DNA of 18,200 nucleotides from positions 1 to 18,200 of the forward strand of contig DHEJ01000031.1 in assembly GCA_002399815.1 (NCBI GenBank), given 5' to 3'. The position numbers were made by a program, and so were the translations under genes. The stretch is from Acholeplasmataceae bacterium UBA4853. Lineage in GTDB: Bacteria; Bacillota_I; Bacilli_A; Acholeplasmatales; Acholeplasmataceae. Shown piece by piece: positions 8,432 to 16,549 of this stretch. The notes beneath the pieces are model-generated. The model made no database searches and was not told the origin of the DNA. It saw only the letters and a list, made by a program, of their open reading frames with translations. Each line of letters begins with the position of its first letter. Position 1 is the stretch's first letter.

Positions 8432-9126
8432 TACCAAATAACCTCATTAATGCGTTTAGGTTTAGATTGTTGTCTATTGGAAGCTACACGTCCATTTCTA
8501 ACTGTAATCACACGGTCAGCAATTTGAGCGATTGCTTGATTATGTGTGACAATGATCACTGTTTTATTAAATGTTTTAGATGTATCATAAAGTAATTCTA
8601 AAATTTGCTTACCTGTTTCAATATCTAGTGCACCAGTTGGTTCATCACATAACAATATTTTAGGGTTTTTTGCAATTGCACGTGCAATTGACACCCGTTG
8701 TTGTTCACCACCTGATAATTGAGAAGGGAAGTTATGAATTCTATCTGATAAACCAACTTGAATTAAAACTTCTTTTGCATCAAGCGGTTCTTTTCCGATT
8801 TCTGATGCAATTTCTACATTGTCAAGTGCAGTTAATTGTGGCATTAAATTATAAAATTGAAATACGAAACCAACATCATGTCGTCTGTAATTTGTCAGTT
8901 CCTTTGCACTAAATTTTGTAATATCTTTATCATCAATCATAATCGTACCAGATGTTGCTACATCCATACCACCTAGTATATTTAGTATTGTTGTTTTACC
9001 AGCACCACTAGGACCTAAAATTACGCATAACTCACCTTGTTGAACTTCAAAATTAATGTGATCGTTTGCAATGATTTCTTGTTCACCTAATACGTATTTT
9101 TTTGTTACATCAATTAATTTAACCAT
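8431..9126 (-). CDS. ABC transporter ATPase, LolD/MacB type
   Basis: This 231-residue ATPase has all the standard motifs: Walker A GPSGAGKTT (38-46), Q-loop Gln90, signature LSGGEQQR (137-144), Walker B ILLCDEPTGALD (157-168, catalytic Glu162) and H-loop His195. It belongs to the family that partners FtsX-like permeases. The ATG at 9126 lies inside the end of the MarR gene, an 8-nt overlap. Its stop overlaps the natural ATG of the permease by 1 nt, so MarR, ATPase and permease form one translationally coupled operon. It hydrolyses ATP at the membrane to drive the permease; the cargo is unknown. Confidence 0.92.
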   Translation of the reverse strand: MVKLIDVTKKYVLGEQEIIANDHINFEVQQGELCVILGPSGAGKTTILNILGGMDVATSGTIMIDDKDITKFSAKELTNYRRHDVGFVFQFYNLMPQLTALDNVEIASEIGKEPLDAKEVLIQVGLSDRIHNFPSQLSGGEQQRVSIARAIAKNPKILLCDEPTGALDIETGKQILELLYDTSKTFNKTVIIVTHNQAIAQIADRVITVRNGRVASNRQQSKPKRINEVIW

Positions 9127-9550
9127 TATTATTTTCCTCGATTTTTCTTATACTGATTAATAGATTATTTAGCATTTCCACTAATGCTTTAGATTGTGTT
9201 AAACCGATATGTGATAACAATGTTTCAAAGTAATTATCTATAAAATCTAACTTATTTTGAATATATGTCGTACCTTCTAGGGTTAAGTTAAGTTCAACCG
9301 ATCTGCCATCAAGTTGGTTTTTCTTAAGTTCGATAAACCCCTTTTTCCTTAAACTACTCATAATTGCAGTTACTCTACCTTTTGTAATATTTAAAGTATC
9401 AGCGATAGTTTTTGGAGATGTTGCTTCTTTTAAAAATAACTTTAATAATAAAGCATCTTCACCATATAAAAAAGGCGTCAAAGACTTCATCATATGTAGT
9501 TTGGAGATTGTTTGAAGCTGTTTTAAAAATGTATCTTTAAGGGTATTCAT
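9119..9550 (-). CDS. MarR-family transcriptional regulator
   Basis: This 143-residue protein has a winged helix-turn-helix (about residues 31-95). The recognition region ITKGRVTAIMSSLRKKGFIE is followed by the wing DGRSVELNLT, and flanking helices provide dimerisation. The ATG at 9550 has a Shine-Dalgarno (AGGT, complement near 9559-9562). It is the first gene of an operon with an ABC ATPase and FtsX permease. Such MarR genes usually repress their own exporter operon and release DNA when a ligand is bound. An inverted repeat at 9580-9602, just upstream, is a plausible autoregulatory operator. The ligand cannot be read from the sequence. Confidence 0.88.
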   Translation of the reverse strand: MNTLKDTFLKQLQTISKLHMMKSLTPFLYGEDALLLKLFLKEATSPKTIADTLNITKGRVTAIMSSLRKKGFIELKKNQLDGRSVELNLTLEGTTYIQNKLDFIDNYFETLLSHIGLTQSKALVEMLNNLLISIRKIEENNNG

Positions 9551-9579
9551 AATTTGTACCTCATATTAGTTTACACTAT

Positions 9580-9602
9580 ATACTATAATTATATAATAGT
9601 AT
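9580..9602. promoter_or_regulatory. Inverted repeat upstream of the MarR operon, candidate operator
   Basis: ATACTAT (9580-9586) and ATAGTAT (9596-9602) are exact inverted repeats with a 9-nt A/T spacer that is itself partly symmetric. The 23-bp size and position, 30 bp upstream of the MarR start and overlapping TATAAT-like minus-strand boxes, fit a MarR dimer site. A/T richness makes chance symmetry possible. Confidence 0.4.
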
Positions 9603-9794
9603 TATAGGATTGTTATAATTAAGTGAAATTTCATATATTAACGACAATACAAAAAAACATAACATCTAAAAGTGAAAAAAAATAAAATTAAGTTTTTTGT
9701 TTGATTGGATTTGATTATTCTATTGATAAAACATTTGATACTATTGAATATCAAGAATTATTATAGAATTTTACACTACTAAGTCAGTGTTTCT

Positions 9795-9803
9795 TGGTAT
9801 AAT
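9795..9803 (+). promoter_or_regulatory. Extended -10 promoter of the M42 peptidase gene
   Basis: TGGTATAAT (9795-9803) is a perfect -10 box with the extended TGn motif, 27 bp upstream of the ATG. No good -35 box is found at 16-18 bp, which is common for extended -10 promoters. A short inverted repeat, ACACT (9773-9777) and AGTGT (9786-9790), lies just upstream. Confidence 0.5.
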
Positions 9804-9830
9804 TGATTCGTAAATAAGGAGATATAAATT

Positions 9831-10865
9831 ATGATTTCATTTGATCAAACATATTTTAAAAAAGTAGCAGAAGATATCTTTAAATGTGATTCACCAACTG
9901 GATATACACATCATGTCATCAAGTTAGTTAAGAACTATGTAGATGCTTTTGGCTATGACTCAAAGATTTTAAATAGTGGAGCACTTGAGGTATCTATTAA
10001 AGGTACTGATTCTTCAAAAGTTGTTGCAACCTCAGCTCATTGTGATACTTTAGGACTAATGGTTCGCTCGATTAAGCCTAATGGAAAACTCGCATTAACA
10101 ACTTTAGGTGGACCAATTACACCAACTCTAGATAGTGAATACTGTGTCATTTACACAAGAGATGGAAGAAAGTATACAGGTACAATCGTATCAACATCCT
10201 CAGCAGTTCATGTTTATAAAGATGCTAATAGTAAATCAAGAGAAATTGATGAATTAGAAGTTAGACTAGATGAAAAAGTGTTTTCAAAAGAAGATGTAGA
10301 AAAACTTGGTATTCAAAATGGTGATATTGTTGCTTATGAAACAAAATTTACTATTACAGATAGCGGATTTTTAAAAACGAGATTTGTTGATGATAAAGCA
10401 TCTGTTGTTATATTACTCATGCTTTTAAATTATACGTCAAAGCACAATATCAAGTTTAAATATGATACTAAGATCTATTTTGTTGTTTATGAAGAAGTCG
10501 GACATGGTGCATCTGTTGTCGATAAAAATATTTCAGAGTTTGTAACACTTGATATGGGATGTATTGGACTTGATTTAGCAGGTAATGAATATGCAGTCTC
10601 TATTTGTGCAAAGGATTCTGGTGGTCCATATGATTATGAACTTACAACCAAATTAATTTCTATGGCTAAAGAAAATAACTTGGATTATACTGTCGATATT
10701 TTTCCATTTTATGGAAGTGATATTGGCGCAGCTAGAAGAGCTGGTGTAGACATGAAAGGTGCCTTAATAGGTAGTGGAGTTAGTGCATCTCATGGTATGG
10801 AAAGAACTCATCTTAAAGGTATTGAAAATACTTTAAAATTAATTTATACATACTTAATAAAATGA
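9831..10865 (+). CDS. M42-family metallo-aminopeptidase (FrvX-like)
   Basis: This 344-residue cytosolic peptidase has the M42 metal site. His70 lies in SAHCDT, Asp188 in VDDKAS is the bridging ligand, Glu221 and Glu222 in YEEVGHG are the catalytic base and a ligand, Asp241 is in LDMG, and His321 is in SASHGMERTH. Length and motif spacing agree with full-length glutamyl/leucyl aminopeptidases of the TET type, which form dodecamers and trim peptides. There is no signal peptide. The gene has its own extended -10 promoter, an AAGGAGA Shine-Dalgarno at 9816-9822 and a strong terminator at 10950, so it is a single-gene unit. It ends with TGA, evidence that TGA is a stop codon here. Confidence 0.92.
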   Translation: MISFDQTYFKKVAEDIFKCDSPTGYTHHVIKLVKNYVDAFGYDSKILNSGALEVSIKGTDSSKVVATSAHCDTLGLMVRSIKPNGKLALTTLGGPITPTLDSEYCVIYTRDGRKYTGTIVSTSSAVHVYKDANSKSREIDELEVRLDEKVFSKEDVEKLGIQNGDIVAYETKFTITDSGFLKTRFVDDKASVVILLMLLNYTSKHNIKFKYDTKIYFVVYEEVGHGASVVDKNISEFVTLDMGCIGLDLAGNEYAVSICAKDSGGPYDYELTTKLISMAKENNLDYTVDIFPFYGSDIGAARRAGVDMKGALIGSGVSASHGMERTHLKGIENTLKLIYTYLIK

Positions 10866-10949
10866 TAGTTTAGAGATATATTATCTAAGTATCTAGAAAT
10901 ATATACTATTGATCTTAAAGTCTAATCTACAATATTTATTTGAATATAT

Positions 10950-10998
10950 AGTTTGATACTAAAGTGGTATGATAAGTCCATTAAGTATCAAACTTTTT
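10950..10998 (+). terminator. Intrinsic terminator after the M42 peptidase gene
   Basis: An 11-bp perfect stem (10950-10960 with 10984-10994, core GTTTGATACT/AGTATCAAAC) encloses a 23-nt loop and is followed by five T. Confidence 0.8.
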
Positions 10999-11076
10999 AT
11001 TTAGACAAAACTGTGCATAAAAAGTTGATGGTTCGTTCTATTAAAGTGTTAGAATGTAAGTGAAGGGAATGGTGAT

Positions 11077-11970
11077 ATGGATTGGTCAACAAAGATGAAT
11101 GCTGCAATGGAGTATATCGAATCAAATCTAAAAGATGATATTAATCTTGAAGAATTAGCGTCAAAAGCATACTGCTCTTCATTCAATTTTCAAAGGATGT
11201 TTTCATTTAATACAGATATTGGGGTTGCTGAATATATTCGAAGAAGAAGACTTACCCAAGCTGCTCTAGACTTACAACATTCGAATCAAAGTGTCCTTGA
11301 AATAGCCATGGATTATGGATATGAAAATCAAACTTCATTTGGACGTGCTTTTAAACTACTTCATGGTATTACGCCAATAGAAGCAAAAAAACCTGGGGCA
11401 AAATTAAAAGCATACCCAAGAATATACTTTCAAATTTCAATCAAAGGAGATCAATCAATGAATTATCGAATTGAACATAAAGAGGCATTTAGTGTCTTTG
11501 GTATATAAACAATTGCATCATTTAAAGGTGAAGAAGGATTTGTTAGTCCTGCATATTTATGGCAAAATGCCCATAAAAGTGGTGCGTATGAAAGATTAGT
11601 TGTTGATGTTGCGAAATTACCTAGTTTTGTTGCTCAAGATTTATGTATGGTTCATGGAGTTGAAAACTATCGAAAAACAGAACCTAGAACATTTCCCTAT
11701 ATGTTATGTGCATTCATGACCAAAGAAGGTCATAATGAAGGCTATCAAAGGGTACATATACCAAGTCAAACATATGCAATTTTTCCATCTGAAAGATTTA
11801 GTTGGGATGAAGATTTGGGGAAAGTATTAGGGGATTTACATAAACGTTTCTATACGGAGTGGTTACCAACTGCTGAGTATGAAAAGATTGATGGTGCAAA
11901 TTTTGAAATCTATGGTGGCACTAAAGATTATGGCTACATAGAATTATGGCTTCCTGTTGTCAAAAAATAG
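11077..11970 (+). pseudogene. AraC-type regulator with GyrI-like domain, split by one TAA
   Basis: A single frame encodes about 297 residues with one TAA at 11506-11508. The first 110 residues are an AraC DNA-binding domain: LEELASKAYCSSFNFQRMF (first HTH) and EIAMDYGYENQTSFGRAF (second HTH) with the usual HGITP. From about residue 128 (MNYRIEHKEAFSVFGI) begins a GyrI-like effector-binding domain. It continues in phase after the stop (TIASFKGEEGFVSPAYLW, YPYM-like PYMLCAF, YAIFPSERF, FEIYGG, IELWLPV). Both halves match the normal roughly 290-residue family of ligand-sensing AraC regulators. The upstream half alone would still be an intact DNA-binding domain without a sensor. The Shine-Dalgarno GAAGGG is at 11062-11067. 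A weak promoter may lie at 11025-11055 (TTGATG and TAGAAT, 19-bp spacer). Confidence 0.82.
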
Positions 11971-12005
11971 TATTTGGATGTTTAAGAGACATGTCTAATT
12001 AAAAT

Positions 12006-12036
12006 GGGCTTGATATCACTATCAAGTCTTTTTTTT
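12006..12036 (+). terminator. Intrinsic terminator after the AraC-type gene
   Basis: CTTGATA (12009-12015) pairs with TATCAAG (12020-12026) around a 4-nt loop, extended outward by three more pairs including two G-T wobbles. A T-run reaches 12036. The rest of the 305-bp gap 11971-12275 holds this terminator, a small palindrome GTCTTTAAGAC (12149-12159) and the promoter at 12175; I see no gene in it. Confidence 0.8.
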
Positions 12037-12174
12037 GGATTAATTATAAACAAATATATTATGTATAGATAGAGGAATTCGCTACCTATTTAGAAAAAAT
12101 GATAGATTGAGAACTTGTTCATATAAATTGTATATCATTGGTTTTAGGGTCTTTAAGACGATAAATATAGATTC

Positions 12175-12202
12175 TTTGAATAATTCACATTTATGATATA
12201 AT
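12175..12202 (+). promoter_or_regulatory. Promoter of the YwaF-ABC fusion operon
   Basis: TTTGAA (12175-12180) or TTGAAT (12176-12181) stands 16 or 15 bp upstream of TATAAT (12197-12202). The -10 box has an extended TGA in front of it. The Shine-Dalgarno ATGGAG (12262-12267) and ATG (12276) follow after a 60-nt leader. Confidence 0.55.
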
Positions 12203-12275
12203 AAAATCAAATAGAAAGAGTTGTTTTTTTTAAACATTTCTAACGACATTAAAAATCAATGATGGAGCATAACGA

Positions 12276-14453
12276 ATGATTATTACAATATTAATTGTTT
12301 CTATCCTTTGTTTCTCTACAATAAGTGCTTACATGATGATTAGGAAAACTAAATATGAAACTCCATTAATTAGAGTGTTATCAGTCCTCTTATTTTTTGC
12401 TTATTTAGTTAGGCTATTTTCCAAAGACTCCATTGATCTAACATTTAATCTATTTTTAACGGATATCCAAACCCCAATAAATGCATATACCACCTGGTTG
12501 TTTGATCCACTGATGACTTTTACTATAATCATGCTGCGTTGGTTCACTTTATTAACTATTTCATGGATATTGATTAATTCAATTTATAAAATAAAAATAT
12601 TAAAATGGTTAATAAGTTTCGTTGGATTAATTACGATATCAGCAAATATACTTTTATTTGATCAACATATCATTGCATTCCAAGGTTCAAACGAAATAAC
12701 ACTTAGAACGATTCAATTTGCAGTTGAAACTGGTTTAGCTGCAATTATAGTAATTATTTCATTGGTTTCACTTATTAAAAATAAAGAACTATTTATTCAT
12801 AAAAAAGAGTTGGTTGACGGATTAGTGATTATTATTGGATCACTTTTTGCATTAATGCCGCTCACATTATTATTTAATTTCTTTGGTAATTATGGGGATA
12901 TCCCAAAAGATTTTAATATGGAGCACTTATTTGTCATTATTGTACCGATTATTTTAATGATTATCATTTATCGATACATAAAACCGAAATCACAAGTTGC
13001 AAAAGATGCACTCATCGCCTTTTTAGCGATTGCAGCAGTATTCCAATACTTCTATATGCGAAGAGAAGATTTAGCTGCATGGCCGCTCCATTTATGTAAT
13101 ATGGCAGTTGTATTAATCTTCTTTGGTACGGTTTTTAGAATCAAAAGTTTATTCTATTTTTCATACTTCGCAACGGTTTTAGGCGCGGTTGGTGGCATTT
13201 TCTTACCTAATTATGAAGTGGATTTCTTTTCTCTAACAGTCATTCATTTTGGATTTAATCATATGTATGTATTAATCATACCGATTTTAGGGATTGCACT
13301 TGGTACTTTTGAAAAACCTAAACTGAAATCAATGTATCAAGCTATTGCCGTTTTTACAGTTTATTTTATCGTGGTTATCATTTTAAATGCATGGTTTAAC
13401 AACTATACACCAGTAGACTATTTCTTTGCTTATTCTGATTTCCTACCTGAACTTTTTGGTGCACTTGAGTTGAAATATCAGTACATTATTTCATTTGAGA
13501 TTGGAAATCTCACACTAACTTTCTATTGGTTATTTCAACTCATTTATTATATATCGTTTGTTTTCTTAATGTTTGTTAGCTGGTATATTTATGATGCATC
13601 GTTTAATGCCATTGATGCCAATCGAAAGTTAATAACAAAACAAAAGCAAATGAAACTAGATCACTTAGAATTATTGAAATCATTAGCTGGTAGAAAATTA
13701 GAAGATCCAATGGATGAAAAAGGTGTAGGTATGATAAAAATAGTTAATTTTTCAAAACGCTATGGAAAATCAAATAAGTTTGCAGTTAAGAATTTTTCCC
13801 TTGAAGTCGGACCTGGTGAAATTTTCGGCTTCTTAGGTCATAATGGAGCAGGTAAATCAACGACCATTAAAAGTATGGTTGGGATTCAATCGATTACTGA
13901 AGGCGAAGTCTTTTTAGATGGTTATTCAATTAAGACACAACCGATTGAAGCTAAATTGAGATTAGGTTATGTGTCTGATAATCATGCTGTCTATGAAAAA
14001 TTAACGGGACGTGAATATATCCATTATGTAGCAGATTTATACCGAGTACCAAAAGAACTCAGGGATGAAAGACTTGAGATATTACTTAAAAAGCTATCAT
14101 TAGAGCATGCAATTGATCAAGAAGTTAGATCATACTCACATGGTATGAAGCAAAAGCTTGTTGTTATTGCATCACTTATTCATGAACCACCTATCTGGAT
14201 TTTAGATGAACCACTGACGGGACTTGATCCAACCTCAGCATACCAAATCAAAGAATCCATGAGAGAACATGCTGCAAAAGGGCACATCGTCTTTTTCTCA
14301 AGTCATGTTATTGAAGTTGTTGAAAAGATTTGTACAAAGATTGCAGTAATTAACCAAGGTGAATTAATGGGGATTTATGAAATGTCAGAACTTCAAGAAA
14401 AGGGTATTTCATTAGAATCACTTTATATGAGTGGAAAAAAACAAGATTCATAA
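12276..14453 (+). CDS. Fusion: membrane domain + YwaF/TIGR02206-like domain + ABC ATPase
   Basis: This 725-residue protein has three parts. Residues 1-235 form an unassigned domain of about six or seven helices. Residues 240-445 resemble the YwaF/TIGR02206 integral membrane family, with AAWPLHLCNMAV (267-278), a long helical stretch and FGFNHMY (325-331). After a charged linker (446-485), residues 486-725 form an ABC-2-type ATPase: Walker A GHNGAGKST (521-529), signature YSHGMKQK (620-627), Walker B IWILDEPLTGLD (640-651, Glu645) and His677. The usual Q-loop Gln is replaced in GYVSDN, as in some ABC-2 ATPases. The permease follows 10 nt later, so the ATPase probably energises it and is held at the membrane by its own N-terminal domains. 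An internal ATG (13731) with AAAAAGG at 13717-13723 could also produce the free ATPase. YwaF-type function is unknown; an acyl-transfer role by analogy to TMEM164 is only a guess. Confidence 0.82.
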   Translation: MIITILIVSILCFSTISAYMMIRKTKYETPLIRVLSVLLFFAYLVRLFSKDSIDLTFNLFLTDIQTPINAYTTWLFDPLMTFTIIMLRWFTLLTISWILINSIYKIKILKWLISFVGLITISANILLFDQHIIAFQGSNEITLRTIQFAVETGLAAIIVIISLVSLIKNKELFIHKKELVDGLVIIIGSLFALMPLTLLFNFFGNYGDIPKDFNMEHLFVIIVPIILMIIIYRYIKPKSQVAKDALIAFLAIAAVFQYFYMRREDLAAWPLHLCNMAVVLIFFGTVFRIKSLFYFSYFATVLGAVGGIFLPNYEVDFFSLTVIHFGFNHMYVLIIPILGIALGTFEKPKLKSMYQAIAVFTVYFIVVIILNAWFNNYTPVDYFFAYSDFLPELFGALELKYQYIISFEIGNLTLTFYWLFQLIYYISFVFLMFVSWYIYDASFNAIDANRKLITKQKQMKLDHLELLKSLAGRKLEDPMDEKGVGMIKIVNFSKRYGKSNKFAVKNFSLEVGPGEIFGFLGHNGAGKSTTIKSMVGIQSITEGEVFLDGYSIKTQPIEAKLRLGYVSDNHAVYEKLTGREYIHYVADLYRVPKELRDERLEILLKKLSLEHAIDQEVRSYSHGMKQKLVVIASLIHEPPIWILDEPLTGLDPTSAYQIKESMREHAAKGHIVFFSSHVIEVVEKICTKIAVINQGELMGIYEMSELQEKGISLESLYMSGKKQDS

Positions 14454-14463
14454 AAGAGGAAAT

Positions 14464-16074
14464 ATGATAGAAAGACTAAAAGTACTTATACTATTGCAAC
14501 TAAAAAATAAATCCAAACGCTTTGACCGTATGTCAAAGCATATTTATGCATCGGTTGCTGTACAGACAGTTATTTTAGTTATTGTGAGTATCATTATGAC
14601 CTTAGCACTTCATGTTATTAAGAATATTTTCTATATTCCAGTTAATGAATACTTCGCGATTTTTATCTTAGTTTTAACCCAAAGTATTAGTATTATTGCC
14701 TCACTATTAGGATTAACAACAGATTTATATCATAGTAAAGACAATCAAATATTATTTCCATTACCAGTTAAAAATGATGAAATTTTCATAAGTAAAATGA
14801 TTGTGTATTACATTCATGAACTGATTAAGAGTCTCTATATTTTAGTTCCATTATTGATTGCTCTTGGATATCATAGTCAAGCTGATTTTGCATATTATTT
14901 AAACATCATACCTTTAACAATCCTATTACCTTTTGTATCAGTATCAGTAGCTACCTTGCTTTCATTACCCTTTGTAGTCGTCAAGAATTTTCTTAAAAAC
15001 CATAATTTGATTAGTGCTTTATTATCACTTCTCGTTTTTGTTGGAATCTTCTTTACTATCTACTGGCTTGTAGCACAAATTCCTGTACCGATTCGTCTTG
15101 TACAGCTTTACAACCGCTTTATTATAGGACTAACGTTATTTATGCAAGATGTTGCATCGATTGGTTCAGTGTATTCATTTGTTGGTTTTATACTTTATGG
15201 AATTGATACTTGGATGAATTATGTATATGTCATATTAAGTGTTGTTGGTCTAGCATTGGCTAATTATTTCATTGCTAAACCCCTTTACTTTAAACTCACA
15301 TCTCGTTCACAAGAAAATACCGTTAAAAAAGTCAAACATATGAAACTAAGAGAGTCAAAATCGCTCTTCTTAACATTCTTTAGAAAAGAGTTATTGATAG
15401 CAAGAAGAAGTCCAAATGAACTCATCAATAACTATGCTTTACTCTTAATGCTACCAATCATTATGTATGTTCTAAATTACGTCTACATGGGTATGAATCG
15501 TTCTACATTGGGAAATGATTTAGTTTTAATATTAAATGTGCTGATTGTGACATTGATTGTCACTGGTTCAAATACAGCATCAGCATCTGCAATTACAACT
15601 GAAGGATATGAATTTATCTTATTAAAGACAGCACCTTATGACACATCAAAGATAGCATGGGCAAAGATGTTGTTTAATTTCTTGTTCACAACGTTAATCA
15701 TTATAGTAAGTTTTGGTTTATTCGCATTAGCGTTACCAGTATTTCCGATTGAAGATATATATATGTTGTTTGGATTTATCGTTTTGGTTAATGTCGGCCA
15801 TATCTTGTGGTCGTTACAACTTGATATTTTGAGTCCAAAGTTATCAGAATACGCAACTTCTGGATCTTTATCTGATCATTCAAATATTAAAAAGTCACTT
15901 TCAATTGGTTTAATACTATCAATTGTTTTCACGATAATATCGATTATAAGTTTTATACTTTTTAGAGAATTAGGATGGATGTTAATGATTGTTTCTGCAT
16001 TCGTATTTGCAGTGAACCGATTAATGAGCTTTACAGCAAACCTTAAAGCTTATTTCATTGACATCGAATATTAG
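14464..16074 (+). CDS. ABC-2-type transporter permease, about 12 helices
   Basis: I chose the ATG at 14464 (536 residues, MIERLKVLILLQLKNKSKRF) because AGAGGA (14455-14460) precedes it. A GTG further upstream at 14431 would overlap the fusion gene and lacks a ribosome binding site. The protein has two similar halves of about six helices, each starting with a basic amphipathic stretch (LLQLKNKSKRF near the N-terminus and FFRKELLIARRSP in the middle). This is the pattern of full-length ABC-2 exporters of Firmicutes. A conserved-looking segment, TTEGYEFILLKTAP, lies after helix 8. It should form the transport channel driven by the upstream ATPase domain; the cargo is unknown but may relate to the two surface proteins that follow. 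Confidence 0.85.
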   Translation: MIERLKVLILLQLKNKSKRFDRMSKHIYASVAVQTVILVIVSIIMTLALHVIKNIFYIPVNEYFAIFILVLTQSISIIASLLGLTTDLYHSKDNQILFPLPVKNDEIFISKMIVYYIHELIKSLYILVPLLIALGYHSQADFAYYLNIIPLTILLPFVSVSVATLLSLPFVVVKNFLKNHNLISALLSLLVFVGIFFTIYWLVAQIPVPIRLVQLYNRFIIGLTLFMQDVASIGSVYSFVGFILYGIDTWMNYVYVILSVVGLALANYFIAKPLYFKLTSRSQENTVKKVKHMKLRESKSLFLTFFRKELLIARRSPNELINNYALLLMLPIIMYVLNYVYMGMNRSTLGNDLVLILNVLIVTLIVTGSNTASASAITTEGYEFILLKTAPYDTSKIAWAKMLFNFLFTTLIIIVSFGLFALALPVFPIEDIYMLFGFIVLVNVGHILWSLQLDILSPKLSEYATSGSLSDHSNIKKSLSIGLILSIVFTIISIISFILFRELGWMLMIVSAFVFAVNRLMSFTANLKAYFIDIEY

Positions 16075-16087
16075 GAGGATGAAATAA

Positions 16088-16534
16088 ATGACTAAAAAAG
16101 GAATCGTCTTCATCATCTTAATAACCAGTGTCATTTCAATTATGCTGATTGCTGTTTGGGGATCACTTCCAGAAAACACCAATACTGCAGCCATAGAGAC
16201 GTTAGAAATTACTGATTATGATGGTGTTAATGAGGATGAAGAGAAAGTTAAAGATATTAAAAATATTGTTACTATTTCAAATCCGGTATATCTACTCTTA
16301 TATGATTATGGGCCAAGTGATGCATACGCAGAAATTGTCATCACAGTGAGCGAACCTGGTATTCAATTCCAACATGATTCAATTGCTAAACAGATTTATA
16401 TTTACTACACAATTCATGCAATTCAAGAAGAATTAATTCTCACCGTGACTATTAAAGATCAAAGAACACATAAAATAGACATGATTACTTTGTGGTTTCA
16501 ACCACCTGATGTCATCATTGTACCGGATTTATAA
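16088..16534 (+). CDS. Small membrane-anchored exported protein, unknown function
   Basis: This 148-residue protein has one N-terminal hydrophobic segment (residues 6-26) after a basic start, then about 120 polar residues with a strongly acidic stretch (DYDGVNEDEEKVKD) and a likely beta-rich end (ILTVTIKDQRTHKIDMITLW). There is no lipobox cysteine, so it is probably anchored by an uncleaved helix with its body outside. A perfect AGGAGG (16073-16078) overlaps the permease stop and lies 9 nt from the ATG. Its place between the permease and a repeat lipoprotein suggests a surface component of the same system. I recognise no family. Confidence 0.75.
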   Translation: MTKKGIVFIILITSVISIMLIAVWGSLPENTNTAAIETLEITDYDGVNEDEEKVKDIKNIVTISNPVYLLLYDYGPSDAYAEIVITVSEPGIQFQHDSIAKQIYIYYTIHAIQEELILTVTIKDQRTHKIDMITLWFQPPDVIIVPDL

Positions 16535-16549
16535 GGGGAGGATTTAAAC

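Noticed and set aside
8670..8912. Open frame on the plus strand within the ABC ATPase gene
   Set aside because: It is antisense to the conserved ATPase motifs; its composition is a mirror of the real gene.
2102..11970. General reassignment of TAA to an amino acid
   Set aside because: TAA ends several intact genes here at the expected family length or directly before the next start (hydrolase, LytTR, ABC ATPase), so it is a stop codon.
14431..14463. Upstream GTG start for the ABC permease
   Set aside because: It lies inside the fusion gene without a ribosome binding site; the ATG at 14464 has AGAGGA in front and gives the usual basic N-terminus.
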